Assembly: GCA_011947345.1 (NCBI GenBank)
Contig: JAAVTG010000586.1
Coordinates: 744,001 to 808,000, forward strand
Direction of reading: 5' to 3'
DNA: 64,000 nt
DNA from: Phytophthora quininea
Taxonomy: Eukaryota; Oomycota; Peronosporomycetes; Peronosporales; Peronosporaceae
Shown: one piece after another, positions 1-11,981 of the stretch
Position numbering within the stretch: position 1 is the first letter of the stretch
How the letters are laid out: each line of letters starts with the position of its first letter
The notes under the pieces: model-generated
Databases searched by the model: none
What the model was told of the DNA's origin: nothing
Seen by the model: the letters and a program-made list of their open reading frames with translations, nothing else
Position numbers and translations under genes: made by a program

Positions 1-1067
1 TCGCGCGCGCACTGCAACCCGCTGTCGCACAATGACACCTTCGAGTAGTACGTGCTCCGTTGCTCCTGCGTTTGTCCGTGTCGAAGATTGACCGTCAGAC
101 TTACTGTTAATTCTGATGTTTACAGTCCGCGTACGCCCAGCGACATGGATTGGTCCACGCACTACCCAGGCATTGAAAACCCGTACGAGAGTGTATCACT
201 AGACTCGCTGAATGACGCAGTTAATTAATGGGGCAATTGTGTTTAATATTGCAGCAATGTGGACTTCCTGGACGTGGGCTGCGGCTTCGGAGGACTCACG
301 GGTTCGTTGGCGTACAGTATAATAAATTATTCATATGTTGATAACTCCATTTTATTATTGTTGTATATGCAGTGAAACTTGCCGAGCTCTATCCGGACAA
401 TTTGACGCTGGCGCTGGAGATCCGGGCCAAAGTGACGGAGTACGTGCGTCTACGCATTGAGGCGCTGCGTGCGGAGCACTCGGGCCAGTTCCAGAACGTG
501 TCGGCGATGCGCACCAACGCTATGCGCTACTTGCCGCACTACTTCCGTAAGGGACAGATCACCAAGATGTTCTTCTGTTTCCCGGACCCGCAGTTCAAGG
601 CGCGACTGCACCGCCGTCGTATCGTGCAGTAAGAACTTCAGCGTCGTTGCTATTGTCTTCAGAGGATCGCTGAGCTGACTTGTGTATACTATTTTGTTTT
701 GTGTTGCAGCACTCCTCTGCTCGCTGAGTACGCGTATCTGTTGGCTCCTGGTGGCATTCTGTATACGATCACCGATGTGGAAGAGCTGCACCAATGGCAC
801 GTCGAAAAGTGCACGAGCCACCCGTGCTTCGAGCGTATTCCTGACAGCGAGCTGGTAAAAAAGCATCTACCGATTTAATCACCCTGCATTCGGATTATTT
901 ACCTAACGGCCCATGTCCGTTTGTAGGCCGTCGACCCGTGTGTCAAGGCCATGACGGAGGAGACTGAGGAAGGCAAGAAGGTCGCCCGCGGCGGCGGTAA
1001 GAAGTACGTTGCAGTTTTCCGGCGGAAGGCCAACGAGGATGTCGCTACTGACAACCTCTTTTGGTAA
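1..1067 (+). CDS. tRNA (guanine-N7)-methyltransferase, METTL1/Trm8-like (5' partial)
   Basis: Catalytic subunit of the enzyme that methylates G46 of tRNA with SAM; in other eukaryotes it works with a WD40 partner (WDR4/Trm82). Exons I read: 1-44, 126-219, 255-301, 373-628, 710-854 and 927-1067 (TAA). Family hallmarks are visible in order: a DMDWSTHYPG-like segment, the SAM-binding DVGCGFGGL loop, LALEIRAKV, the FPDPQFK motif, TPLLAEYAYLL, YTITDVEELH, and the C-terminal TEEGKKV...GGK block. Five short GT-AG introns separate these pieces. The exon 2/exon 3 junction is out of phase by one base and would give a 35-bp intron, so a base has probably been lost or the boundary is mis-set. The N-terminus lies outside the window. 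The 3' end converges with the BEACH gene, 163 bp between stop codons. Family call is very secure; exact exon 2-3 splicing is not. Confidence 0.93.
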
Positions 1068-1230
1068 ATGGGGACGGTGACGTGCTAGACACACTAGACC
1101 AGCTTGCACGCTCCAAGCCAAACGAGTTGTAGTTCTCAGCTCAACAGATACAGTTTTTGGCAACATTATCTCCACATTTTCTAAAGCATCATTTAGCAGT
1201 CTGGCACCAAGACTTCCTGTAAAACCTTCT
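1068..1230. other. Convergent intergenic gap
   Basis: Short gap between two convergent stop codons (METTL1-like + and BEACH -). It must contain both 3' untranslated ends. No gene or structured element is visible. Confidence 0.7.
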
Positions 1231-4200
1231 TTACATTAAGCACGCAAACGGATCATCACTCTGCTCCGTTGGCGGCGACGGCAGCTTACCTTCAAAACCA
1301 CGAATGTCGTTACCAGCGAACGGGTCATTCACATCAGGCACCAACACGGTCGTTGTGTTGATTGGCGTCGGTCGGGCAGGCGACTCCGGGCCTCCGAACC
1401 CGGGGAGGAGCACTGCTTCGCTGGGTTTTGCAGTTGTTTCTACACTTGACGTGGCAGCGGTGGGACTAGTGTTTGTGGCTGAGCCTGACGAGCCGATGGC
1501 GCCGAGGCTCAACCGGTTCACTGATTGCGAGACCTGAGACCCGAACGACCACGAAGACCGTGGCGACCCGAAACCAAATCCAGACTTCTGGTTGCCGGGG
1601 GTGTAGATGGCGGGAAGCTCGAACCGTCAGGAGCAGTGAGGTCTCGGTTGACGGCAGAAGATGCATCGGTAATGTTGGTGTTGATGCTAGTCAGGAAGTC
1701 CTCCATGGAACGCGACGATGGTCGACGCTGTTTGCCAACGGTAGACAGACTTTGCGAGCGAAGCTCGACCAACACAACGTTAATGTCTCCCTTAGCCTCT
1801 TCCAGAACGTCCATGATCCGGGCGCTTGTTGCTTGGATCACCACTGGAGGAAAACAAAACAAGTTAGAGACCTCATGCCACACAACACCTGCCGCCAATA
1901 GCGTACCTGAAAAGCTGCCGTAATTCGCGTTCATTTCGTTCCAGAGGTAGTCAAACAGCACAAACACCTCGGAGAAAAGCAGGTAGAACGTTTCGCGGTC
2001 ATAAAAGAGAGGCCAGTTGATCTGGCGTTCGCGGACAAGTTCGCCGTCGAATTTCCAGAAGAGCCTTGCCACCATGCATGTCACGTTGATTCCTGCAGGA
2101 CCCCACGGATAGGTGTGGTCATGAGAGCCAGGAACTTGGCTGGTAACCATCCGCACGGCTTGGGACGTGTAATGTGATGCAAAATATACCAAACAATCTA
2201 AACTCAGCATGCCACCGGCACGGAAGTCAGTGGTTGGGTCGGGCCGCTGGAAGCCCAAGCGACTCCACGTTTCTCCAACGCGTTCGAACTGAAGGCCTCG
2301 ACTACTTTCGGTTGCAGCATCATTTCCCTCCACGTCTTCATCATCATCGCCAAGGTCAAGTAAGTTTCCCTCCGCGATAGGCTGTTGCTGCTCTTTGTGG
2401 AAACGCTGCTGCGAATAGATAGCGTCCCACAGTTCCCGAAGTTTCTCTTCGTATTTCTCGTCCCCGCTAACACAGTTCTGCTTGAGAAGAGCAAACCGCT
2501 CTTGCATGTGCGCGAGATAAGGCTCTTCCGGCATCCCAGTCTTTCCCTGTCGTGACCACAAGCTGCTTCCCTCCCCAGTGCCACCATTGCCACGCATAAA
2601 GGCAGGCAGTAACTCTTCGCGTCTTTTATTGCGAAGTAGATCGCGCTTTATTGCTTGTGCTAGGGCAGCACGCTCACGTTCGCGCGCCTGTTTGTCCAGC
2701 CCCACAAGACTTTTGCATCCGTCTGCGACTCCGAAATGAAGCGCATACGCCACCACTGCACCGTCAGCGTAACCACACACAATGCAGCGTTCGTCTTGGC
2801 CCATGCTTAGACTCGTTAGCTCAGCACCAGGACGCTTGCACTCAATACGTCGAACGACAGAGCCAGGCAAGCCAGCGTCACGCACTTCAATGGCTGCATC
2901 AGCGCCAGCACACGCAGTAATCAAGTACTCACCGGACCGCGTGAACAAGACACCACGCTCTAGCAACAGATGTGGTACAGGAGGGTTCTCATCTTCTCGT
3001 TCGCCGGATTCGTCGCCCTCACTCTTCACTACCAATCGATCATGGGAAATCACGTGTCCGTTAATGGAGACGACATACAGTTCAGACTGCTGGCCTTCAG
3101 GCTTCTGCTCCTGCTCGCTACCCGCAGCAGCATACCCGCTATTAGTCGTGCTCCCAGCCACCATACTGCTGTGGTTTGCACCAGTTTCACCAACTGTCAG
3201 CCGTGACTTGTCGTCGGAGAACAGCGAATTGGCACGGGAATAGCGGCCGCTGCGTTGGATTGTGGGGGTAGCAACGGAATGAACAAGTGTGTCTCCTTGA
3301 GCTGAGATGACCAAATGCGCGATGGCAGACGTCTCCATAGGTCCTGGCGTGAGCGCCAGTGCGTGTAGCGGCGTAGATCCACGAAGTGAGTGAAGTAGAA
3401 GCATATTATCCTTGGACGCACTGACGACAACATCCAAGTCGACGTTGAGAGCCACAGCGACCACCGGGCTGGTGTGGCCCACAAGCAAAACCCACGGCAG
3501 ACCGCCAACCGGGAGCTCCTTTTGAGGAAAAGACGTCGCGAACGAGACGCTGACAGCTTTGAGAGGGCCCAGACTGAAACAGTGCAGTCCTCGCTACCGA
3601 ACGCCAGCGCCAAGTCTCCAGTAAAGTCGTCTTCGCTTCGTGCCATACATAAGATTGGCTTTTGTGGAACGCGATGCGCTGAAGGAGTTCTCCATCGGCC
3701 GCCCAGTGAATTCTCCAACTGCCATCCCAGTAGCCACAGCTGATCATTTGTTCGTAAAACACAACACCTTCGCTCACACGGCATCCAGCCGGAAGCTTCC
3801 ACCATTGGTCAACATCGACCATGGAAAACGGACAGGAGCGTACCGTGTCAGGCACAGAGTTCAAATAGCGCTTTGCCAATACCACGCCATCGCTGTCCGT
3901 GGTATACACAACAACGCCGTGGTTGACACCGCTACCGGTGCTGTGAGCCCCCATCCCGGTGCCACTTCCGAGGCTAGGACTCGACCCCGTAAGCGCCGTA
4001 AGGGCTACTGCATGGTTTAGCGCGTTTGAAAAGCGCACACTCTTGACTGCAGCAGAATGTTTCGACGGCAGGTCGTGACGACGGACCTGACGACGCGATG
4101 ACAGCACAGCCATGCTGTGCGAAGCTGGGTATCGGGCCTCCAACGCTTCATCCTGCGTCATACGAGCAGGATGCGGCTTCCGGAAAAGTTGGATGGGTAC

Positions 4201-7200
4201 TGTGCCACGCTGTACAAGTTTGGCACGCACACCATCACTAGATGTGCTGAGGTCCAGTCGTTCAGGATAGCATGCAATGTGGTACGAGTTTAATGCATCC
4301 ACAGCCGATGAGCCAGTCTGCTTGTAGCCGAAGATAAGGTCGATCCAGTGGTGAAGGTTGCTTGATACAAAATCACTCTCAAGGGCAAGGCGGTGCAGTC
4401 GAACAAAATCATACGGCGACGCCGCCCACGGAGGCAGTGCCACATCGCGCGCCAGTCCTGCCGTCGTACTCACATCCTGTCCCGGTGAGAAGTGGCGTGC
4501 CAGAGTTTTGTTTCGAGCACTGGAAAATAGCTCCGGCAAGTAGAAAAACTCTGGAGTCAGCTCAAACATGTGACGCTCATCACTCGTGCACATTGCAAAA
4601 GCTTCAGGCACCGAGTCAAACGTAGGCTCACCAGCTGCCAAGTGATGAAGTTGCTGTTCCTCACTGCCAAGAACGGCCCCGGTAAAGGGTGCTAGGCGGA
4701 CTAAGAAGTACAGAACGGATTGCATGTGCGAGTACGTATTGGCGTAATGGAATGCAGGAATTGGTGCTTTCGGGTCCCAGTCGCCGTACGTTCCGCGAGC
4801 ACGCTGAATCGCTTCAGGCGTCTGAGCACCAATGGGCCTCCGTAGATCACGGTAAATGTTCGGATCGTCCAGGCGAAGCTCTTCTGACTCATAGTCTTTA
4901 ATCACCCACGGGAATATGGGGTACTGCGCAACATCATTATATGATCGTCCGGCCGAAACGTTGAGCGCCATGAGGTACTCAAAGTTGCTGATCTCACGTC
5001 GTACCCACATATCCGTCCACTTACTCCGCGAAAACATCCTCTCAGCTGTCAGAAGACGTTTACCCCACTTTGCCAGGCATGGCGGCTTCCGCTCTTTAAC
5101 GTTGCGTACACCAGATCGGCTTCTCCATTGCTTTCGAGCCCAAGTAAGCAAGAGCTACCGTCCACGAAATAAATTTCCAATCCATTTTGAGCTTCCATAA
5201 GGAATCGCCGACGGTGGATCACGCGGATCACGCGAACACCCCACACCCGACGTTTGAGTTGTGATACGTACACCTCGTGGAGACGTTGGGCGTTGCGCTT
5301 CCGAGCTGCAAATCCACCGTCATCACTCGGTTTAAACGCGTCGGCGATACCACGTAGCGTCACGACACGTTCTCCTTCAAAGACGATCGTTGCGATACCG
5401 ATACGCAGGACACCGTGCACTAATACGCCTGATGGCAGCACCAAATACGCCTTGGTGCGGTAAGGAGCTCCCAACGTTTTCCAGTGTTCATGCTTGCTTG
5501 GAAACTTCTTCAGCATCCGTGACGACGTTGCTGAAGCTACAGGATCTGGTTCAGGTGCGTTGCTAGCCGGTGCAGATGTTGTATCATCATCCCCAGTTGT
5601 TTCTGCTTCTGATTCGTGTATTTCTTGTACATTTCCCTCTTCGGAAACGCCCGACAGACTCCTGTGAGACTCTGACGATTCAGGTCCTGCAGCTGATGAA
5701 GACGCTGGGCGTCCGCCAGCTAAAAGCTTTATTCCGGAGGAGAACCGAGTGGATATTGTGCCGAATCGTCCCTTTGCCGACTTAACGGTAGTAGCCACAT
5801 CCACGGATACACGACGGTCACGGGTGATTTCATCGTGCGCGCCAGAATTGACATTGTCAGCATCGCTGTTGTCGTTGTTGGGTTCAGATGGTGGAGGTGC
5901 CAACGGGGCTGTCGATAACAACTCGGCATTTTGGCCTAACACATCCGTGTGTGAACTCGCATCAACGATTTCCCCAACACTGTCACTACTGTGCATGCGG
6001 TCTCGTAGCACCGAACGTGACAGACTACTGTCAGTGCCACCACTCTCGTCTAGCTGCGTAGGACTGGTGTTGTCGTCATCAAGATACCCAACGTCGCTAA
6101 TACGCCTTGCCAGCCCAACATAACCTAAGTCTTCGCCATCACCGCCTTCGGATCCGTCTCCGTCGCCCCCGCTTTCACCGCCGTGGGATTCGCCATCATC
6201 TTCTTCTTCTCCCTCTGCTGTATGTTCAGCAGAGTCGCTTGAAGCCAATAGTGCCGCGTCATCAACGACGATTGAGCCTACAGGGGCATGGCAAGCTCAT
6301 CCGTCATGTTGTTAACCATCTCGTGCTTGAGACTCGCCGAGGTGAGTTTTGCACTGTAGTTATGAGCAATCGTATCATCAGTATCCGGGAGAAGGCGACA
6401 ACGAATCCAGTTACTCGATGTATAAATGTCCACACGCCAAAACTCGCTATCACCCCAAAGCTCAATGATAGCACCGTCACCCACAGCGCTCACAACAGCC
6501 TCATCTCGCACACCCCAAACATGACGAACGCCCCATTTCGACAATACCCGCAATTTCATCCAGTCATCAATATCCTTAGCCTTCACGCGCTCTAACCACA
6601 CGTGATCCTCTCTATCACTTGGAGCTGCACCCAGCGAGCTAGCAGACCTCGTAAATTTGCCAATTCGCTCAAGCTCCGCCTTGGCACGATCCTTTCGTCG
6701 GCCTCATCGGCAAACATTCCAACACGGCGCATAGCACGAATGTCCCGTGCGTGTGCCATTTGCTCATGGTAAAGCAGTCACGTCGGCGAACCTCCTGGTT
6801 ATTCGTGGTAAAGTCACTCCGAGCGAGTAATGCAACAAGTTCTTCGGACGAACGAAGTGGTACAGACACCACCGACGCCAGAATACTAGCCAGCTTGACC
6901 GCCGACTGAGACCAGCATTTCCGCCTCACGCGATCAATCAACAGCGAAAGTTCAGGGACTAACCAAAGTAGCAACGTTGTTTCGTCACCTGGGGAAGCCT
7001 TCACACAGTCACTTGCCGTAACTAGACCGGTTGAAGTCGTAATACCGTTAGATCCCGAGCGAGATGGTGCAAAGCTGGATTCAAACTGAGCAATCTCGTG
7101 TCCTAAGCCCATGGCGTTAATAAAGTATTCCAGCTTGTTAATGCGCGCGAAAAATACCGAGTGAGAAGGAAGCCGTAGTTTGACGGCGGATAGTTCATCA

Positions 7201-10200
7201 TTGTCGCCCCCATCGTTGCTCGCCGAAGCCTCCTCGTCATCTGCAATAAGTACAAGGTACAGACATCGAAGTAGCAACTGCAGAATTTGACGCATAGGGC
7301 CACCAGGATGAGGCCGTGCCGAAATATAATTCCCTGTTGGTGCCGCCGTTGAGGGGCTAGTGGAAGCAGGCGTACTTGATGCGGCTGCAGAAGGTAGGAG
7401 ATTGAAGCCGAACCCAAGCATGCTCGCACCCACATTAGGCCGAGTAGGGTATTGTGTGGACCCCAACGGCGGTGGACTATGCAAGCCGTTTTCCATGGGA
7501 CGGGATGGTGCGCTGCCTCGACGACTGGCATTACTAGATCGTCGTGCAAAGCTTGCATCGGAATCTGAGTGGAAATGCGAAGCAAAATGCTGCCAAATAC
7601 CTAAAATTGAATCCACTAGTTCCGCCTCGTGCCAAATCGCACGCTCGCATTTCCAAAACACCAAGCTGGATGAAACTTCATCAGTGTTAGAGCCATAGAC
7701 CAACGCGCTTGGGTCAACTTTACCGAGTGTATCCGGGTCATAGTGTAGGACTACAGCCGCTGCCAGAGATGCCAAGCTCTCGGCATTCCGCCATAGAATT
7801 GACTCCCGTGACGGTGTTCCTTCGTTCACACGCAAATTCATTTCAGCAGAGAGCATCTCGTTCATTTTATCCAATGTTGTTTTGAGAAGGGACACAACAA
7901 CCACTTCCAGTTCGTCCGCAGATGAAATGAACTGAGAGAGAGTAGTGAAAGGGTCCTGTAACAAGAACCAAGCCATTTCGTTCGTTTTCACTTCCAGGCA
8001 AATCATGGACGAAATAACGTCGTACGACATTTGAGTGATGAAGTCTACACATCCGCTGGGCTGGAACACGGACATCAACTCCACCAGCGCCAGCTTCATG
8101 CGACTCGACATGTCGTTAAAACAGCTCGCACTTATCCCCTGCTTCTTACGATCACCATCGCCATGCAATGCCATTAAACCACGTACGAAGTCAACATCAT
8201 CCTGTGCGATAATAGAGTACAACGCATTCACGCGAACCTCGTCTGGTTCCTGAGTGTTCAGAACCATATCTCGTAACTTGCTCATAGGCACACCAGGACA
8301 TCCGCGTAATTCAATTCCAAACAGTGACGACGGTGGTGATCGAGCACTTTCATGCTGGCTTTGCGGGTCCCCGCGAAGACTAAGAATGGCCTCAATAATT
8401 GGCACTTGCTCTGTCGTCGATGACTCTGTGGCAGTGCCACCCATGTTAGAAATACTTCCGAAAATCAAACGTGGCGATTGACTGCGCTGGCTACTGTAGA
8501 AGACGCAAAAATGATCTTGAGATGGCGAATGGCAACCATGCGGATGGTTACGGAGCTAGCACGAACGAGGCCCAGAAACGCGGGCATCATATTTCCATGC
8601 CAGATCATTGCCGTGGTAAGGACATTTTCATCGATCAATGCGTCGTATGCCGCAGTCTTACCATCCAAGGCTTTCATATCTTTTTCCGTAACTTGAATTC
8701 CCATAATCATGAGCAGAATCTCCGAGTAAACACCCATGGAAACAGGGCGCTCTTCAGGTTTAAGTGAATGCATAATCAAATAGGCATCACCCACCGATAG
8801 CTGAACCTTATCAGGACTGTTAACCCTGTCGCGATCTTGCGTGCATTCACATTTCAAGAACAGGTACGTTCGCAGCAATCTCAACGTCATAACACGAATA
8901 ACGTCGTTCGAAAACTCCAGCAACGGCAGCCATATACGAAGGCCACCCAGACGGCCAAAGAGATCCAACAGGCCTGCAGGCGCCGTTGGCTGAACGGAAA
9001 GTTCAATGAGCAACTGCAGTAGGTCTGGCAAGTCCGTTTCTGGCACATTCTCTATGGCTGCACCACTGCCATCCAAATCGCTTTCTGGCATACTTTTGAG
9101 CCAGTGGACGCCACCGTGGCTGAGGATGACGATCCATTTGGTGGCCCAATCTCTTGGAGCGCCGGTGTTCCATCGACGGTCATTCCGGGAATCATAGGGT
9201 TGCTAGGTTTCCCGATCATGCAGAAAATCAAAGAACGCGTGCTATCATAAGATAACTGCGACTTCACTTCTTTGCCCTTTGCAAACGTTATCACAGATCC
9301 TGCCACCTTCGCTGGCGGCGATTCACACAGCACAATCTTGATCATAGTCATCACGCGCTTTCGCAAAAGATCAATTTCCTCGGGCGTAAACTCCCGGGCT
9401 CGACGGAGTGTTGTAGAAGTTGAAACTCGCCAGTAAATCCACGACAGGCAACGCAAAAATGGCGTGTTGAGGCTGGAGAAAGATTGGTGCTGTCCTTACG
9501 CGTCATGATCTCCAGCTTGTCGAAAACAGTGTTCTGAAGATCCACTGGTGCATTCACCCACACCCGGAAATTGAACAGTAGGAATTTGTAAATCTCGTCC
9601 GCCAAAATTCGGTCAGAAATTACAGCGCTACGCAGACGCTCGATTGCAGTTAGCAGCTCAGCTGTCAGGTACTGAGGGGGCAGGGAGCGCACTAGCAGTG
9701 CCATGAGACGCACGCCTTGGCTGCGACGGAAAATAAATTTGTTGACCAGCGAGTGGCGCATAATTTCTGCTATCAACAGCACCACTTTCGGGATACTGCG
9801 CACACCCATAGGCCGCGCAATCAGATCACTCATTTGCTTGAGGAAATCAGAATCTTCATCGAATTGTGTGGTAGAGCCACCACTATTGCCCGACATATTA
9901 TCTTTCACCATTAAAGCTGCACCCACTCCTTCCTCGTTCTCGTCAGAATCAGGAACTGGGGTCGTCGCTGTCGATACAGCGGCGGTTGTTGACGTCACCA
10001 ACAAAGGAAGGCAAACCAATGGGCCTCCTAATTGCGCGACTGCTTGCTTAAACGTTCCAGCGTGTCGCAATCGTACACCAGCGCTAGCAGCTGCGGCGTG
10101 GTAGTCATTTCCACTAGAATCATAGCAAAGACCCTTCAATCGATCGCAGTGTCGTGCATCGTATGCAAGCAGCAGTCCATCCGTCGAAGCTGTTGCGGCA

Positions 10201-11552
10201 TTAGAGCCTCCAGACGTTCCTGGTCCCCGCTGACTCCTGCACCAGATGATGTGGACGACGACGAAATGTACGAATTGAACTGGAACACGAGCGCGTCGTA
10301 TTCGTCCACACTGCGAATGCTGTTGATGATGTTGGCCGGCAGCGCCTGTCCGAAGAACGACGTCGGTCCGAGTAATATGCGAAGAGAATTGGTACCGTTG
10401 CTTTCCCGCATAGCCAAATATGCCTTGACAACAGGAGCCATCAGCGCTGTGTTTGGGTAAGCCAGCCGCACGCTTTGGCGCAGTTCAGAATTGAGATATA
10501 CATCCAATTTTGAGCCACGGAACTGCCTATGCTGGTGCGTAATACACAGAAAATGCCACCTTCCAGGAGTGACAAGATCGGGAACTTCCACATGCCCGTC
10601 ATTCTTCCGCTTATCAAAGCTTGTAATCATCAGTGACGAGCGCAGAAATGAGCACGTGACACCCACACCAGTCTTGCCGCAAAAAGTGAACAGCGGCGCC
10701 ACTTCCTCCGGTAACAGCTCAAATTTAATCCAGGCGCAGAACGTGTACCCGTTGTTCGGGAACGCCGGTAGAACCGGCATCATCAAGCCGGAATACTCTC
10801 CATTCAGGTCGAAAAACGAGGCCGGGCCGAACGAATCGCGGGCGATCATCTCCAGTGTCGACAAGTAGTAGCTCACAGCCTGGTCATCAGGTTCCTCATG
10901 CACCATGCGCATGCTGCGGAACACCGCCAGCATGGCCTGGATGTCATCGATGCTCACCGAGTGGTAGGCCAAGTACAGGAACAGCCGGAGCAGCTTCTTG
11001 AGCACACTGTGGGGCAGACTCGGGTCTGCAAACAGGCCTCGCTCGCTGAGGAAGCCGAGGATGTCCCGCTGCAGACCGCCGGTGGAGCAGGCCTCGATGT
11101 TGCCGCAGCTGCCGCGCACCAGACTGATGAGCGCCTCCAACGCGCGGATCTGCTCTGCCTCATCTAAAACGCCCACAATACTGGAGAACAAGGTCTGGAG
11201 CCGAGAGGGCCGTCGGATCTGCAGTCTCGTGGCCTCTGCTTCGCTGTACTCCTTCCCGCCGACTGCGACACAGATAAATGAGGTTTTTCTTTAGTGTTTT
11301 GCAGAGTATTTTACGAGCTTGGAGGCACGTACGCAGCTCGCATAGGAAGACGGAGACGACGTCCTGCGGCTCATCGAGCTCCATGGCGGACAGAGAGGGA
11401 AAGAGGGGCTGCGATTCGAGTCTCCTCTGGTCAGCGACGCTTGTGAACTGATCCGCCAAGTGACTCGCCCGCACTATCCTCGCCGCTATCTTGGCCACGT
11501 CCACCACACTCGACTTGGCTGCCTTCTCCCCTTTTTCTGATGGTGCTAACAC
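1231..11552 (-). CDS. BEACH-WD40-ELMO multidomain protein (neurobeachin/LRBA-like)
   Basis: Giant scaffold, about 3,400 residues. From 5' to 3' (descending coordinates): a concanavalin-like domain near 10,130-10,800; alpha-helical repeats to about 6,700; an acidic Ser-rich linker; a PH-BEACH domain around 5,090-5,530; a BEACH domain about 4,220-5,050 with signature FEYLMALN, YPIFPWV, FHYANTYS and DLIFGYKQTG; WD40 repeats about 3,100-4,100; then, with no stop, an ELMO domain about 1,800-2,500 (LGFQRPDPTTDFR, LVYFASHY, AGINVTCMVARLF). The tail carries LLDLGDDD and two DPF motifs. Two introns are clear: about 11,265-11,332, and a 63-bp one at 1844-1906. The frame breaks near 10,140, 9,455, 9,094-9,097, 8,480, 6,740, 6,283-6,286, 5,095-5,097, 3,660-3,663, 3,568-3,570 and 1,597-1,601. 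Nearly all are mended by one extra homopolymer base. The last one could instead be a 41-nt intron. The 5' end starts at a GTG with no ATG before an upstream stop; M at 11,384 or a missing upstream exon are alternatives. BEACH proteins act in vesicle, lysosome and autophagy traffic. Confidence 0.88.
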
Positions 11553-11640
11553 TTGGAGTTTGTATGAGCGGTAACGTATGCAGTTTGTATCGAAATGAGA
11601 TGGCTACAATTTGGTGTAACCACGTAAATATTTGGATTGT

Positions 11641-11665
11641 GGACCTTCAAATAATTTGAAGGTCC
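11641..11665. repeat. 25-bp palindrome upstream of the BEACH gene
   Basis: Perfect 12-bp arms around one central base (GGACCTTCAAAT / ATTTGAAGGTCC), immediately followed by an AT-rich imperfect palindrome. It lies in an otherwise featureless stretch (11,553-11,981) between the truncated-looking 5' end of the BEACH gene and the Crypton. It may be an operator-like site or part of a small transposon; nothing decides this. Confidence 0.5.
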
Positions 11666-11981
11666 TTATTTAATAAGGACTGCGCGAAAACTGGGCGGTT
11701 CCTGAAAAACTCATTTTGTATCAAATGCAGGGCAAAAACAGGCATTCTCCTACTTTAGTAGCACCACTATAGGATTTTGTATGTACTAGCGTAACCAGGA
11801 TCACCTATGATTTCACATAACAAGTTTTGATACCCTGTTTTGCAAAGCCAAACAAACTACAAAGCGCTGACAACGTGTTATTTTGCGAAGGCATGTCGTG
11901 ATCTCGTTACAGCTAGACACAGGATTTCATTGGCTCAAATAGACTGGATTTTGCCACTCTCTGACTTTCCAAAAGCTCAAG

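Noticed and set aside
450..866. 138-codon minus-strand frame across the METTL1-like gene
   Set aside because: Shadow of the plus-strand exons, which carry all the conserved motifs.
1521..1570. 41-nt intron as the only explanation for the frame change near the BEACH C-terminus
   Set aside because: Possible, but a lost C in the run at 1,597-1,601 is equally able to restore sense and matches the other breaks; left open.
1518..3488. ELMO domain as a separate downstream gene
   Set aside because: It shares one uninterrupted frame with the WD40 part, and no start or promoter is evident between them.
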